Assembly (NCBI GenBank): GCA_019359495.1
Contig: JAHHHF010000086.1
Location: forward strand, 53,076 to 117,075
Reading direction: 5' to 3'
From: Goleter apudmare HA4340-LM2
GTDB taxonomy: Bacteria > Cyanobacteriota > Cyanobacteriia > Cyanobacteriales > Nostocaceae
Length of the DNA: 64,000 nucleotides
Shown: in pieces, positions 55,260-63,792 of the stretch
Layout of the letters: each line of letters opens with the position of its first letter
How positions within the stretch are numbered: the first letter of the stretch is position 1
The notes under the pieces: model-generated
Databases searched by the model: none
Told to the model about the DNA's origin: nothing
What the model saw: the letters and a program-made list of their open reading frames with translations, nothing else
Position numbers and translations under genes: made by a program

Positions 55260-55914
55260 CTGACTTCCTACTGAGATTTGGAAAAATATCCTACTAGGAT
55301 TTACTGGGTAAAAGAAAATAGTATTTTTGTCGTTTTTTATTTGTCATTCCCGTCATATCACTGTTTCAACATCGCCCATTTTGTATTACTAGTCATAACT
55401 AGATAATTAGAAACTTATGTTATTAACAGAATTAACAGGTTGTAGGGTTATTTGAGTGGGTTTTGAGAATAAGTCTCAAGGAAAGCTTAAAGCTTGCTTG
55501 ATAAATCCTCCTTTGATAACATTTCTAGTTAATTGCTCAAAATTTCTCTCAAACTCCTACAAATAAGCAATTACATTCCTCAAAGCTGCATTTGTACTCT
55601 ATTTTTCAGAGATGTGAGAAATTGAGTGCTTTTATTATGAACAAGTCTGGAGAAAAAATCTGGCAATAAGATACAATTTTTTTATTATAGCGATCGCTAA
55701 TTCTTTCCTCTTCTTTGGTACACTTGCCGATTCAACTGATTTTTGTGACAGTCCTGACAGATAATTATGAGAAAATCTGCTTCTTAAGCACGCAGCAGGC
55801 ATCTCACGCTTGAGTAGAAGAAACCCCTCCTAGTAAGTTCGGTTTCGCTGACTATGCAGCAATCAATATCCCGATAAATTAGTTGATAGTTAAACAATTC
55901 CTCTAGTCAACACC
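55260..55914. other. 655-bp spacer, no gene seen
   Basis: Between divergent genes; AT-rich, with one HIP1-like site near 55690. No hairpin or ORF stands out. Confidence 0.4.
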
Positions 55915-56262
55915 ATGAGTAACCTTTCCCACAGCCAGCCAGAATTTTTTGAACCTGAAACACCTAACAATCAGTTTTGGCAATATGTAAGATCTCTGAA
56001 TCCAGAAACTGTTACCCAACTCTCTCGACCCAATTCACCTGAAGTATTACAGTTAATTCAGCGTTCTATTGTGGCTATTTTAGGTAACTTACCTCACGAT
56101 AGATATAACACCATGATTACTACCAGCCGCGAAGAACTAGGAAAGCTTTTAGGTTCCGCAATGGTAGACGGCTATTTCTTACGCAATGCTGAACAACGAT
56201 TAGAAATGGAAAAAGCCTGGCAATTATTAGATTTAGAAACAGAAATTACAGACCCTTCCTAA
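55915..56262 (+). CDS. DUF760 family protein
   Basis: This 115-residue protein (MSNLSHSQPEFFEPETPNNQFWQYVRSLNPETVTQLSRP) has the DUF760 pattern: PEVLQLIQRSIVAILGNLPHDRYNTMITTSREELGKLLGSAMVDGYFLRNAEQRLEME. The family is confined to cyanobacteria and plastids; a plant member is a Clp-related degradation target, but the bacterial function is unknown. It is monocistronic, with a shared terminator at 56383. Confidence 0.85.
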   Translation: MSNLSHSQPEFFEPETPNNQFWQYVRSLNPETVTQLSRPNSPEVLQLIQRSIVAILGNLPHDRYNTMITTSREELGKLLGSAMVDGYFLRNAEQRLEMEKAWQLLDLETEITDPS

Positions 56263-56382
56263 AGTTATTTACTCACGACAAAATCTCTGCGAAAAACCTG
56301 ATATATTGACATTTGCTCATGTCTGCTGAGTTAGCAAAAAATTTGCCCAACACTAACACTGTCGCTTCGACTTTACACCAAA

Positions 56383-56412
56383 TCAAACCTCCCTATTTGT
56401 GGGGAGGTTTGA
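56383..56412. terminator. Bidirectional terminator between DUF760 and pentapeptide genes
   Basis: TCAAACCTCCC (56383-56393) pairs perfectly with GGGAGGTTTGA (56402-56412). It sits between two convergent stops. Confidence 0.75.
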
Positions 56413-56423
56413 AAGTTATGAAT

Positions 56424-56921
56424 CTACCTACAACCTAAAGATTCACGAGTATCCGCACCAGTTTTAGAATTCACACCATTAGCTTTAGCACACAGTTTTT
56501 TCACCTGAATTCCGTCTAAAACTGCATTGGTGAAATCAGCGCCACTGATATCAACATTCTCAAAAGTCGAACGTAACATCATGGCATCTGTTAAAACTGC
56601 ATCACTAAAATCAGTGTCCTTGAACTTTGCCAGATAGGCGATACCTTCACTAAAATCTGCACCATGCAGATTTACCCCCTCCAAGAGAGTACCGTTAAAC
56701 ACACCACCGCGTAAGTCAGCATTGCTAAAGTTAGTATTCTTAAGGCTGACACTGGTAAACTCTACTTGAATTAAATTTTGTCCAGATAAATCTTTGCCAC
56801 TTAATTCTTCATTAGTAGCATAACTGTTCACACTAGAAGAACTTGCAGCTTGCGCCGATAGGGGAAACAAAAAAAGCACCACAGCTAAAACCAAACTAGC
56901 TAGTATTTGCCAATACTTCAT
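56424..56921 (-). CDS. Secreted pentapeptide-repeat protein
   Basis: This 165-residue protein has a signal peptide ([21 protein letters not shown]). About eight pentapeptide units A(D/N)LXX follow, from residue 45 ([66 protein letters not shown]). They build a right-handed quadrilateral helix. A short C-terminal tail has two Cys residues ([23 protein letters not shown]), possibly a disulphide. It probably works in the thylakoid lumen or periplasm. Function unknown. Confidence 0.88.
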   Translation of the reverse strand: MKYWQILASLVLAVVLFLFPLSAQAASSSSVNSYATNEELSGKDLSGQNLIQVEFTSVSLKNTNFSNADLRGGVFNGTLLEGVNLHGADFSEGIAYLAKFKDTDFSDAVLTDAMMLRSTFENVDISGADFTNAVLDGIQVKKLCAKANGVNSKTGADTRESLGCR

Positions 56922-57384
56922 AACGTCTTCTTAATAAATCTCAACACTTCTACCATTAACTATTAAATCAGTGAACAGTGAATAGTGAACAGTTATCAGC
57001 CATATATATTGGAGTCACCAGTTCCGCAAGTTATTTTCAGATTGAGCAGAAAGGCAGTCGCTTCGCACTCTCTTCTCTCTTCCTCTGTGCCCTCTGTGTC
57101 TCTGCGGTTCGTTTTTAAATAAATATTTTTTTGTCTCGCGCAAAGGCGCAGAGAAGAACTCTAGAGTTGTTTTAATTGTCAACTGTCAGGTGCGATTGCT
57201 CACTCACTTCAAAAATAACCTGAAACTTGAAAGCTTAAATAATAGCAGAGTACCAAACATCAAGAGCGATCGCCAAACAGCAAAAAATTATGATTCTCTC
57301 TCATCTGCCCCCACTCCCCACACTTAAACTCAATGCTATCTCGTAGGATAGATGTTGAAGTGCGATCGCAAAGTAAAAATAACT
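56922..57384. other. Spacer upstream of gcvT
   Basis: It holds low-complexity Nostoc repeats (cagtgaacagtgaatagtga near 56970; a ctctgtgtctctgcgg-type repeat near 57090) and HIP1 sites near 57268 and 57361. No gene or glycine-riboswitch core was recognised. Confidence 0.45.
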
Positions 57385-58521
57385 GTGGCTAATCAAGAAG
57401 AAAATGCCCAAACCCTGGCACAAACACCCTTTTATCAACTGGGTGTAGAACTCAAAGCCCGCTTTACCAGCTTTGGTGGGTGGGAAATGCCAGTGCAATA
57501 TAGCGGCATCAGCCGCGAACATGAGGCTGTGAGAAATACTGCCGGGATGTTTGATATTTCCCACATGGGTAAATTGACTCTCCAAGCTAAAAACCTAATT
57601 TCCCAACTCCAACTTTTAGTGCCCTCCGACTTGAGTCGATTGCAGCCTGGTGAAGCTCAATACACAACACTATTAAATCCCCAAGCTGGCATTATTGACG
57701 ACATAATTGTCTACTATCAAGGTGAAGATACCACAGGTACACAGCAAGCAGTGATCATTGTCAATGCCGCCACAACTGATAAAGACAAAGCTTGGTTATT
57801 GCAACACCTTGACCTAGAACAAATAACATTCCAAGACCTTTCTAGAGACAAAGTCCTCATTGCTGTGCAAGGGCCAAAAGCAATTACCTACCTCCAGCCT
57901 TTTGTACAAGCCGACTTACAACCAATTAAAGCCTTTGGTCATTTAGAAGCAACAGTACTAGGTAAACCAGGATTCCTAGCCCGTACAGGTTACACCGGGG
58001 AAGATGGATTTGAAGTCATGGTAGATCCAGAAGTCGGCGTAGAATTGTGGCAACGTCTGTATGATGCAGGTGTCACTCCCTGCGGACTGGGTGCCAGAGA
58101 TACCCTCCGCCTAGAAGCAGCAATGGCTCTTTATGGACAAGATATCGACGACAACACCACCCCCTTAGAAGCTGGTTTGGGATGGCTAGTTCACCTCGAT
58201 ACCAAACATGAGTTTATCGGTCGGGCAGTTTTAGCACAGCAAAAAGCCGAGGGCGTCCAGCGTCGGCTAGTAGGTTTGCAAATGTCAGGGCGTAACATCG
58301 CCCGCCACGGCTACAAAGTACTATCAGCAGGGGAAGTAGTCGGGGAAATTACCAGTGGCACACTCTCGCCGACACTGGGCTATCCTGTAGCTTTAGCCTA
58401 TGTTCCTTTCCGTCTAGGACGTGTCGGTCAGCAACTAGAAGTAGAAATTCGGGGCAAAGCTTACCCCGCAGTTGTAGTCAAACGTCCCTTTTATCGTTCA
58501 AAAAATCGTGTCAGTAACTAA
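57385..58521 (+). CDS. gcvT: Glycine cleavage system T-protein (aminomethyltransferase)
   Basis: The product from GTG 57385 has 378 residues; ATG 57352 adds 11 more. Motifs are [41 protein letters not shown] (tetrahydrofolate-binding region), ILNPQAG-like [53 protein letters not shown], and the C-terminal barrel [25 protein letters not shown]. It transfers the aminomethyl one-carbon unit to tetrahydrofolate, releasing ammonia. It is 11 kb from gcvP-gcvH, so the system is split. Copy B of a dispersed repeat follows at once. Confidence 0.94.
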   Translation: MANQEENAQTLAQTPFYQLGVELKARFTSFGGWEMPVQYSGISREHEAVRNTAGMFDISHMGKLTLQAKNLISQLQLLVPSDLSRLQPGEAQYTTLLNPQAGIIDDIIVYYQGEDTTGTQQAVIIVNAATTDKDKAWLLQHLDLEQITFQDLSRDKVLIAVQGPKAITYLQPFVQADLQPIKAFGHLEATVLGKPGFLARTGYTGEDGFEVMVDPEVGVELWQRLYDAGVTPCGLGARDTLRLEAAMALYGQDIDDNTTPLEAGLGWLVHLDTKHEFIGRAVLAQQKAEGVQRRLVGLQMSGRNIARHGYKVLSAGEVVGEITSGTLSPTLGYPVALAYVPFRLGRVGQQLEVEIRGKAYPAVVVKRPFYRSKNRVSN

Positions 58522-58522
58522 C

Positions 58523-58585
58523 GCTCTTTTATAACTCTGGTTAGAAAAAATACGTTCAGTTTCTCCAAATCTCTCGAAGTAAGCG
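58523..58585. repeat. 63-bp dispersed repeat, copy B
   Basis: It begins 1-2 nt after the gcvT stop and matches 46557-46619 (tacgttcagttt and ctctcgaagta are exact). It is unlike the hairpin repeats; no strong inverted repeat is seen in it. Confidence 0.75.
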
Positions 58586-58839
58586 AAGGTTGATGATCGC
58601 TATCAGTTTCTGGAAGCCTAAGTGTAAAATTTCCGGGGATTCAAGCTAGCATCAGTAATTTTAGTTTGGCACTATCGAGTATAGCGATCGCCTCAGCACA
58701 TGATCCGGAAGCCAGAAAATTGCCTGTGTAGTTATATGTGTTCCTAAAACTCAAAACTGCATAAAACTACAGAACCCCAACGTATATATTCAAAGGAATT
58801 CAAACCCAAAAACAACTCACTTAAATTATCAGGAGAAAG
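58586..58839. other. Leader of the Mo-nitrogenase C-terminal protein gene
   Basis: About 250 nt without a gene. It has an AGGAG at the right end that serves the next gene. Confidence 0.4.
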
Positions 58840-59130
58840 ATGATGACAAGCTTTATTCAACTTTGGTTACACAGTGACCCACTCCACCCAGTCCGTGAGT
58901 GGTTAGAAGGGATAGAAATTCATAACCACAAACTAGCTCATTTCTTGTGCAAAGCCATTCCTGCTCAATGTCCGTTTGAGCGAGATATTACACTATTTGG
59001 TCGCAAGCTATTTCACATTCCACCCATGTGTAAATTAAATCCTTTTTATGAACAAGTCGTGGGTCTGCGTTTTAAAGCACTCTGTTATCTTGCTGATCAA
59101 TGTGGTGAAGATGTAACAGTCTATTGTTGA
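58840..59130 (+). CDS. Mo-dependent nitrogenase C-terminal domain protein
   Basis: This 96-residue protein (MMTSFIQLWLHSDPLHPVREWLEGIEIHNHKLAHFLCKAIPAQCPFERDITLFGRKLFHIPPMCKLNPFYEQVVGLRFKALCYLADQCGED) matches the Mo-nitro_C family, named from its occurrence with nitrogenase genes. Conserved are HxLAHFLCKxIPAQCPFERD and the Pro/Cys-rich HIPPMCKLNPFY. Four Cys suggest metal or disulphide chemistry. AGGAG lies 7 nt before the ATG; a second ATG follows directly. No other nif gene is in the window. Confidence 0.85.
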   Translation: MMTSFIQLWLHSDPLHPVREWLEGIEIHNHKLAHFLCKAIPAQCPFERDITLFGRKLFHIPPMCKLNPFYEQVVGLRFKALCYLADQCGEDVTVYC

Positions 59131-59291
59131 AATTGACTAGTATTGTGATGCAGTAGCCAACAGTAACCGGAGATTTACGGTTGTTACGTACTTAGGTCTA
59201 TACTAAGCTAACGGAGAACTAATTAGATGTTTAGCTATTTAGTGTCTATGTATCTGTATACAAGATCCTGCTGAAATCACAAAAATCATCT

Positions 59292-59678
59292 ATGACGCAC
59301 ATCTTACTGGTTGAAGATGAAGTCAAACTGGCGCGATTTGTAGAATTGGAACTGAATTATGAAGGTTATCAAGTCAGCATCGCCTATGATGGCTTAACTG
59401 CAATCACCGCAGCGCGGGAGTTGCATCCAGATTTAGTAATTTTAGATTGGATATTACCTGGTTTATCGGGGTTGGAAATTTGCCGCCGCTTGCGAAGTGC
59501 TGGCGATAGAGTGCCAGTAATTTTATTAATCGCCAAAGATGAAGTAGGCGATCGCATTGCAGGACTAGACGCTGGTATTGATGATTATGTAGTTAAACCC
59601 TTCAGTATCGAAGAATTATTAGCCAGAGTCAGTATCCAACTGCAAAGAAACAGAGAAGCCAACACCGCAGATTATTAG
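59292..59678 (+). CDS. Receiver-only response regulator
   Basis: This 128-residue protein is a CheY-like receiver: acidic pocket LVEDE (residues 7-10), phospho-acceptor Asp52 (VILDWILPG) and Lys102 (YVVKPF). It resembles the receiver of OmpR-type cyanobacterial regulators but ends at NTADY, where the linker to the DNA-binding domain would begin. The usual Thr/Ser after the fourth strand is Ile80 (VILLIAKDE), so the phosphorylation switch may be altered. No downstream DNA encodes an effector domain. A terminator hairpin follows. Confidence 0.88.
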   Translation: MTHILLVEDEVKLARFVELELNYEGYQVSIAYDGLTAITAARELHPDLVILDWILPGLSGLEICRRLRSAGDRVPVILLIAKDEVGDRIAGLDAGIDDYVVKPFSIEELLARVSIQLQRNREANTADY

Positions 59679-60089
59679 AGTTTTAAAACTTAAAATTTGC
59701 ACTTGCAACTAGAAGCCAACAACAAACAGCACCCATAACAAACAGTGCGTGGTTGTTGGCTTCCTTGTGCGTCCTCAAACTCAGACTGACGCTAATTCTC
59801 AAAATCCCACTTGAACAAGGTTTGGGGTTAATTGTAGTCTCAGCAAAAACTCATTTAATTCCCAGTCAACTAGATTACGATACACAAAATTGACCAGTTC
59901 TCCCCGCCCTTGCAAACTTTTCAAGACGAATTTTGAATTCCCTGGAGAGGCTAACTATCGTAGTCAGCACACAACAGTCAGCATGTGATGATACTATTTC
60001 ACCATGACTCAGCTAGCTATAAATTGCTGAAACTCTCCAACAGCAAAGTTATGATTATCCAAAATCTCCAACTCAAGATTTAAGGCACT
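59679..60089. other. Spacer between receiver gene and arsM
   Basis: No gene is seen. It contains the terminator at 59712-59763, then unassigned sequence that must hold the arsM promoter. Confidence 0.4.
59712..59763 (+). terminator. Long-stem hairpin after the receiver gene
   Basis: GAAGCCAACAAC (59712-59723) pairs with GTTGTTGGCTTC (59752-59763), a 12-bp perfect stem with a 28-nt loop. It lies 33 nt after the stop. Confidence 0.65.
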
Positions 60090-61058
60090 ATGACCTACTT
60101 AGAGACAGCAGCGCAATTTTACCATGATGTAGCAGAAACACCGCAAGTTGGGCTTTGTTGTGTCCAAAGCTCCCCATTACAACTACCAGGGCTAAAAATT
60201 CCTCTGCCAATGCAGGAAATGAACTATGGTTGCGGTACTACTGTTCATCCCACTGAACTAGCAAACCAACCTACAGTTTTGTATGTCGGCGTTGGTGGTG
60301 GCTTAGAGGCTTTGCAATTCGCTTACTTTTCCCGCCATTTAGGAGCAGTCATTGCCATTGAACCAGTTGCTGCTATGCGAGAAGCCGCAGCTCGTAACTT
60401 AGAACTGGCTGCACAAGAAAACTCCTGGTTTGATCTCAGCTTTGTCGAAATTCGCCCAGGTGACGCTTTTAACTTACCCGTTGCGGATGCTTCTGTAGAT
60501 GTAGTCGCCCAAAATTGCCTCTTCAATATCTTTGAACCAGAAGATTTAACCCGTGCTTTGCAAGAAGCATTTCGTGTCTTAAAACCAGGCGGACGCTTAC
60601 AAATGAGCGATCCCATTGCCACGCGTCCCATTCCCCCACATTTACAACAAGATGAACGGCTACGCGCTATGTGTTTATCTGGTGCTCTCACCTATGAAGA
60701 ATACACTCAACTGATCATCAACGCTGGCTTTGGTCAAGTGGAAATTCGTGCCCGTCGCCCTTACCGGTTGCTAGATGCTCAGACTTACAATCTAGAAGCC
60801 AATTTACTGCTAGAAAGTCTCGATTCTGTTTCTTTTAAAGTTGCTATGCCAGAAGATGGTGCTTGTATCTTTACTGGAAAAACAGCAATTTATGCTGGTG
60901 TAGAACCTTTTTTTGATGATGCTGCCGGACATTTACTACAACGGGGCATTCCGTCTGCCGTTTGTGATAAAACTGCTGCAAAACTTGCAGATTTAATGCC
61001 CGAAGAAATCATCATTACTGATTCGACTTGGCACTATAATGGTGGTGGTTGCTGTTAA
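60090..61058 (+). CDS. arsM: Arsenite methyltransferase of arsenosugar synthesis (ArsM-type)
   Basis: This 322-residue protein begins MTYLETAAQFYHDVAETPQVGLCCVQSSP (Cys23 and Cys24), followed by the SAM-binding region VLYVGVGGGLEALQFAYF and AIEPVAAMREAAARNL. It has the methyltransferase post-motifs SVDVVAQNCLFNIF and LKPGGRLQMSDP, and a C-terminal extension ending NGGGCC. It resembles cyanobacterial ArsM proteins that convert arsenite to dimethylated forms, with Cys residues (Cys23/24, Cys62-type in NYGCG) for As(III). ArsS is 41 nt downstream, the usual arsenosugar pair. Confidence 0.82.
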   Translation: MTYLETAAQFYHDVAETPQVGLCCVQSSPLQLPGLKIPLPMQEMNYGCGTTVHPTELANQPTVLYVGVGGGLEALQFAYFSRHLGAVIAIEPVAAMREAAARNLELAAQENSWFDLSFVEIRPGDAFNLPVADASVDVVAQNCLFNIFEPEDLTRALQEAFRVLKPGGRLQMSDPIATRPIPPHLQQDERLRAMCLSGALTYEEYTQLIINAGFGQVEIRARRPYRLLDAQTYNLEANLLLESLDSVSFKVAMPEDGACIFTGKTAIYAGVEPFFDDAAGHLLQRGIPSAVCDKTAAKLADLMPEEIIITDSTWHYNGGGCC

Positions 61059-61099
61059 AATTAATCCCTCCTTTTATAAATATTACAAAGCAGTAGCCA

Positions 61100-62107
61100 A
61101 TGCAAACAAAATCAGCCAATATATCTGATACAGTAGTAACGCCATTCAAACTAAAACTCAGTCATCCTTTGACTAAAAAGACCATCACCGTTTTGCAAAT
61201 CAATTTAGGTAAACGCTGTAACCTTACCTGTAACCATTGCCATGTGGAAGCTAGTCCCAAACGTACAGAAGAGCTTTCTCCAGAAATATGCAAACAGTTG
61301 ATTGAGTTAATTCACAGATTTCCCGAAATTAAAATTGTGGATTTGACTGGTGGCGCACCAGAAATGAATTATGGATTTAAGCCACTAGTAGAAGCAGCAA
61401 GAGCAACAGGTAAACAGGTGATTGTCAGGTCTAATTTAACAATTTATTTTGTTGATGGCTTTGGCGATTTACCAGAATACTTTGCTCAACACCAAATCAG
61501 AATTATTGCTTCCCTACCTTGCTACCTAGAAAATAATGTAGATAAAATGCGGGGTACTGGTGTTTTCAATGATTCCATCAAAGCTTTGCAATGGCTTAAC
61601 CAGCTTGGCTATGGGAAAAACGCAGATCTAATTTTGGACTTGGTATTTAATCCACAGTTACCCACAAATGAAAAATTTTCTTTAGCTCCGAAACAGACTA
61701 GTCTAGAAGCAGATTATAAAATGTTCTTACAAGAACATTTTGGTATTGTTTTCAATAACCTCTTCACCATCACCAACCTACCAGTTGGTAGAACTAAAAT
61801 GCATTTAGAACGAAAGAAATTGTACACTAGCTATTTGCATTTTTTAGAGTTAAATTTCAATGCCAGCACAATTGAGCATTTAATGTGTCGAGATGAACTT
61901 TCAGTTGATCATTTAGGCAATGTCTATGATTGCGACTTTAACCAGATGATGAATCTACCCGCCACAACTCGCAATGGTGAAATCTTAACAATTACTAAAT
62001 TGCTAGAAGCTGGCAGTTTAGACTTAATTAATGAGGTGCAAACCGCAACTTATTGCTATGGTTGTACTGCTGGATGTGGTTCTAGCTGTGGTGGTGCTTT
62101 GGTATAG
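61100..62107 (+). CDS. arsS: Arsenosugar biosynthesis radical SAM protein (ArsS-type)
   Basis: This 335-residue radical SAM protein has the cluster motif at residues 40-47: CNLTCNHC, followed by HVEASPKRTEEL. The substrate-binding segment is VDLTGGAPEMNYGFKPLV. The central TNLPVGRTKMHLER and the C-terminal Cys-rich segment TYCYGCTAGCGSSCGGALV match DUF3641, found in ArsS proteins that attach a ribose from SAM to a methylated arsenic. It lies 41 nt after arsM and is probably in its operon. Confidence 0.85.
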   Translation: MQTKSANISDTVVTPFKLKLSHPLTKKTITVLQINLGKRCNLTCNHCHVEASPKRTEELSPEICKQLIELIHRFPEIKIVDLTGGAPEMNYGFKPLVEAARATGKQVIVRSNLTIYFVDGFGDLPEYFAQHQIRIIASLPCYLENNVDKMRGTGVFNDSIKALQWLNQLGYGKNADLILDLVFNPQLPTNEKFSLAPKQTSLEADYKMFLQEHFGIVFNNLFTITNLPVGRTKMHLERKKLYTSYLHFLELNFNASTIEHLMCRDELSVDHLGNVYDCDFNQMMNLPATTRNGEILTITKLLEAGSLDLINEVQTATYCYGCTAGCGSSCGGALV

Positions 62108-62174
62108 AATTTGCCAATTTCGCAGTTGAGATTGATAGTAAAATCAGACTTTGATGTCATCAAAAGACTATTTT

Positions 62175-62191
62175 GTTACAAAAACTGTTAC
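62175..62191 (+). promoter_or_regulatory. GTTAC direct repeat upstream of Yfr1-like copy 1
   Basis: GTTACAAAAACTGTTAC lies 28 nt before the -10. The matching element is at 62455-62471 (GTTACCAAAACTGTTAC). It is a candidate activator site shared by both RNAs. Confidence 0.45.
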
Positions 62192-62231
62192 ACTCGCCTC
62201 GCACATGCTTAGATGGGTATATGATGATATT

Positions 62232-62296
62232 AGTTAAGTCTCCTCACACCACACCAAAAAGCCGTGAACTCCACTAAGTTTTCACGGTTTTTATTT
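62232..62296 (+). ncRNA. Yfr1-like small RNA, copy 1
   Basis: This carries CTCCTCACAC (62240-62249), the conserved unpaired core of cyanobacterial Yfr1, then a terminator stem CCGTGAA (62262-62268) with TTCACGG (62281-62287) and a T-rich tail. A TATGAT -10 lies at 62220-62225, and a GTTAC...GTTAC direct repeat at 62175-62191. The expected 5' stem-loop is not evident. I chose the 5' end 7 nt after the -10. The second copy, 279 nt away, has the same layout. Confidence 0.5.
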
Positions 62297-62454
62297 TGTG
62301 GTTGAAGATAAAATTAAGACTTTAACTCACTAATTTTCAATTGAAAATGCTACTTATGCTCTCAGCTATTGATTTCGGGGTATGGAAGATGAGTATCGCA
62401 AGCGAAAGCAATTTTGACTTGTTGAGGTAATAATCACGTCTCGGTAAAGTTTCT

Positions 62455-62471
62455 GTTACCAAAACTGTTAC
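62455..62471 (+). promoter_or_regulatory. GTTAC direct repeat upstream of Yfr1-like copy 2
   Basis: GTTACCAAAACTGTTAC, 27 nt before the -10 of copy 2; one base differs from the copy-1 element. Confidence 0.45.
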
Positions 62472-62510
62472 GAGTGTTTTGCTACTGATAAATTACCTTA
62501 TGATGATCTG

Positions 62511-62568
62511 TAGTTAAGCTCCTCACACTACACTAAAAGCCGTGACACTTTATGTTTCACGGTTTTTT
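62511..62568 (+). ncRNA. Yfr1-like small RNA, copy 2
   Basis: CTCCTCACAC recurs at 62519-62528, followed by stem CCGTGA (62540-62545) with TCACGG (62557-62562) and six T residues. TATGAT lies at 62499-62504, and a GTTAC-N7-GTTAC repeat at 62455-62471, 27 nt before the -10 (28 nt in copy 1). Motif, terminator and spacing are kept while the sequence between differs, which supports function. Confidence 0.5.
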
Positions 62569-62649
62569 CTTTTGTATAAATTATGTAATATGTCCAGTTC
62601 AAGATCAGATCCAATCCTAATACTGTGAACGCCAGGATTGGCAACAGAC

Positions 62650-63189
62650 TTAACTTGCTAGGATACAAGGTGCTGTTGCTAGGGTTTTTGCCCCTGCTTG
62701 CATTTGCTGAATCTCTAATGTTGACCAAGAACGCGGTGCTTGACAGTGATGAGCTACTAATAAACCCCATAATCCCTTAGGAATTAACACTGGCACAACT
62801 AAATTAGCACGAACCTGCATGTTACGGAGAAAATCGCGGTGACAATCATGGATTGCTTCTAATTCAATATCAGCGATCGCTCTCACCCTTCCTGCCAAAT
62901 ACATAGCAGCATACTTATCGTTAAAACAATCATCAGGCCCTGTGGAACCGATGATTGAGTATTCATTAGAACTGACAGATTCAAAAGTCACCTGTCCATA
63001 CCACTTGCTATAAAAATAATACAAAGCTACACGATTAACTAGTAGTGATTCTCTCAGTTGATTTATCGTTTGCCGGACTAATTCATCTCTTTGCATTTTG
63101 ATGAGAAGTCCATCAATTATTCTTTGTAAACCCTGGTCAAAATGCTGTTTTGAACTGGGGTCGAATTCTGAGGAGGAATATATGGACAC
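62650..63189 (-). CDS. Stand-alone DXCF-type cyanobacteriochrome GAF protein
   Basis: This 179-residue protein is a single GAF domain with short ends, starting at GTG 63189 (no nearby ATG). The DXCF motif is present as DDCF (Cys88), and the canonical bilin Cys-His pair as DCHRDF (Cys116-His117). The fold blocks are LRNMQVRANLVVPVL and LWGLLVAHHCQAPRSW. DXCF cyanobacteriochromes bind phycocyanobilin/phycoviolobilin and photoswitch between blue and green or teal absorbing states. There is no histidine kinase, GGDEF or MCP output domain, so it would signal through a partner. It lies divergent from psbA, 600 nt away. Confidence 0.78.
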   Translation of the reverse strand: MSIYSSSEFDPSSKQHFDQGLQRIIDGLLIKMQRDELVRQTINQLRESLLVNRVALYYFYSKWYGQVTFESVSSNEYSIIGSTGPDDCFNDKYAAMYLAGRVRAIADIELEAIHDCHRDFLRNMQVRANLVVPVLIPKGLWGLLVAHHCQAPRSWSTLEIQQMQAGAKTLATAPCILAS

Positions 63190-63395
63190 TGGACTGCATC
63201 AATACTAAGTAAATCCTGTACGATTCCCTATACTAACTTATCAAAGTTATAACAAAACTTGATTCTAGGTTAAATTTAGAGGCTGAACTTTTATGAACTA
63301 TTATACTAGTCCGTATTTTCTCTAAAATATCCGCTAAAACTTAAAAATTGTTTAAATTCACATTTACTATTTATGAATACATTTATTCGGCAGTC

Positions 63396-63412
63396 AGAGG
63401 ATGTTTTAAAAG
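63396..63412. repeat. MITE-like terminal repeat, solo end
   Basis: AGAGGATGTTTTAAAAG is the same as the left end of the element at 22133-22313. A CCTCT lies near 63480, but the full right end is not seen, so it may be a truncated or degraded copy. Confidence 0.5.
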
Positions 63413-63701
63413 GTTGGGGAAATATAGAAACCTAGCTACCACACAAAACTAAAAACTAAATCCGCACTTAACCTGCGTCCTCTAGAGGGATATACAGTAT
63501 GGACACAGATGATCTAATACCCCCAATCTCCACCAGAAGATGAGCTAGTGCGTTGCAGATACAGTTGCAGAGCTTTGAGCAACGCGGTATTGGGAATTAC
63601 TCCATGAGCTACAGTAAGGCTGATGCTTACGCAATGACAATAGGGTATTCGGTTTTTTAATTCAAAGCACTCATGGGGTAAAACTTTTTTTCACCAACCC
63701 C

Positions 63702-63730
63702 TTTACAAATCTCAATAATGCCCTTAATGT
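63702..63730 (+). promoter_or_regulatory. Candidate psbA promoter
   Basis: TTTACA (63702-63707), a 17-nt spacer and TAATGT (63725-63730) would start transcription near 63737, giving a leader of about 56 nt, which is a usual length for psbA. Confidence 0.4.
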
Positions 63731-63792
63731 TGAATACAGATAAGCAAATTTGCTTACCAAAATTATAAAAACAATCCAGCACTCATAAAACA

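Larger units (their letters stand above)
63190..63792. other. Spacer upstream of psbA
   Basis: 603 nt without a gene. It contains the MITE-like end at 63396, the psbA promoter candidate at 63702, and a palindrome (AAGCAAATTTGCTT, 63742-63755) in the psbA leader. Confidence 0.45.
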
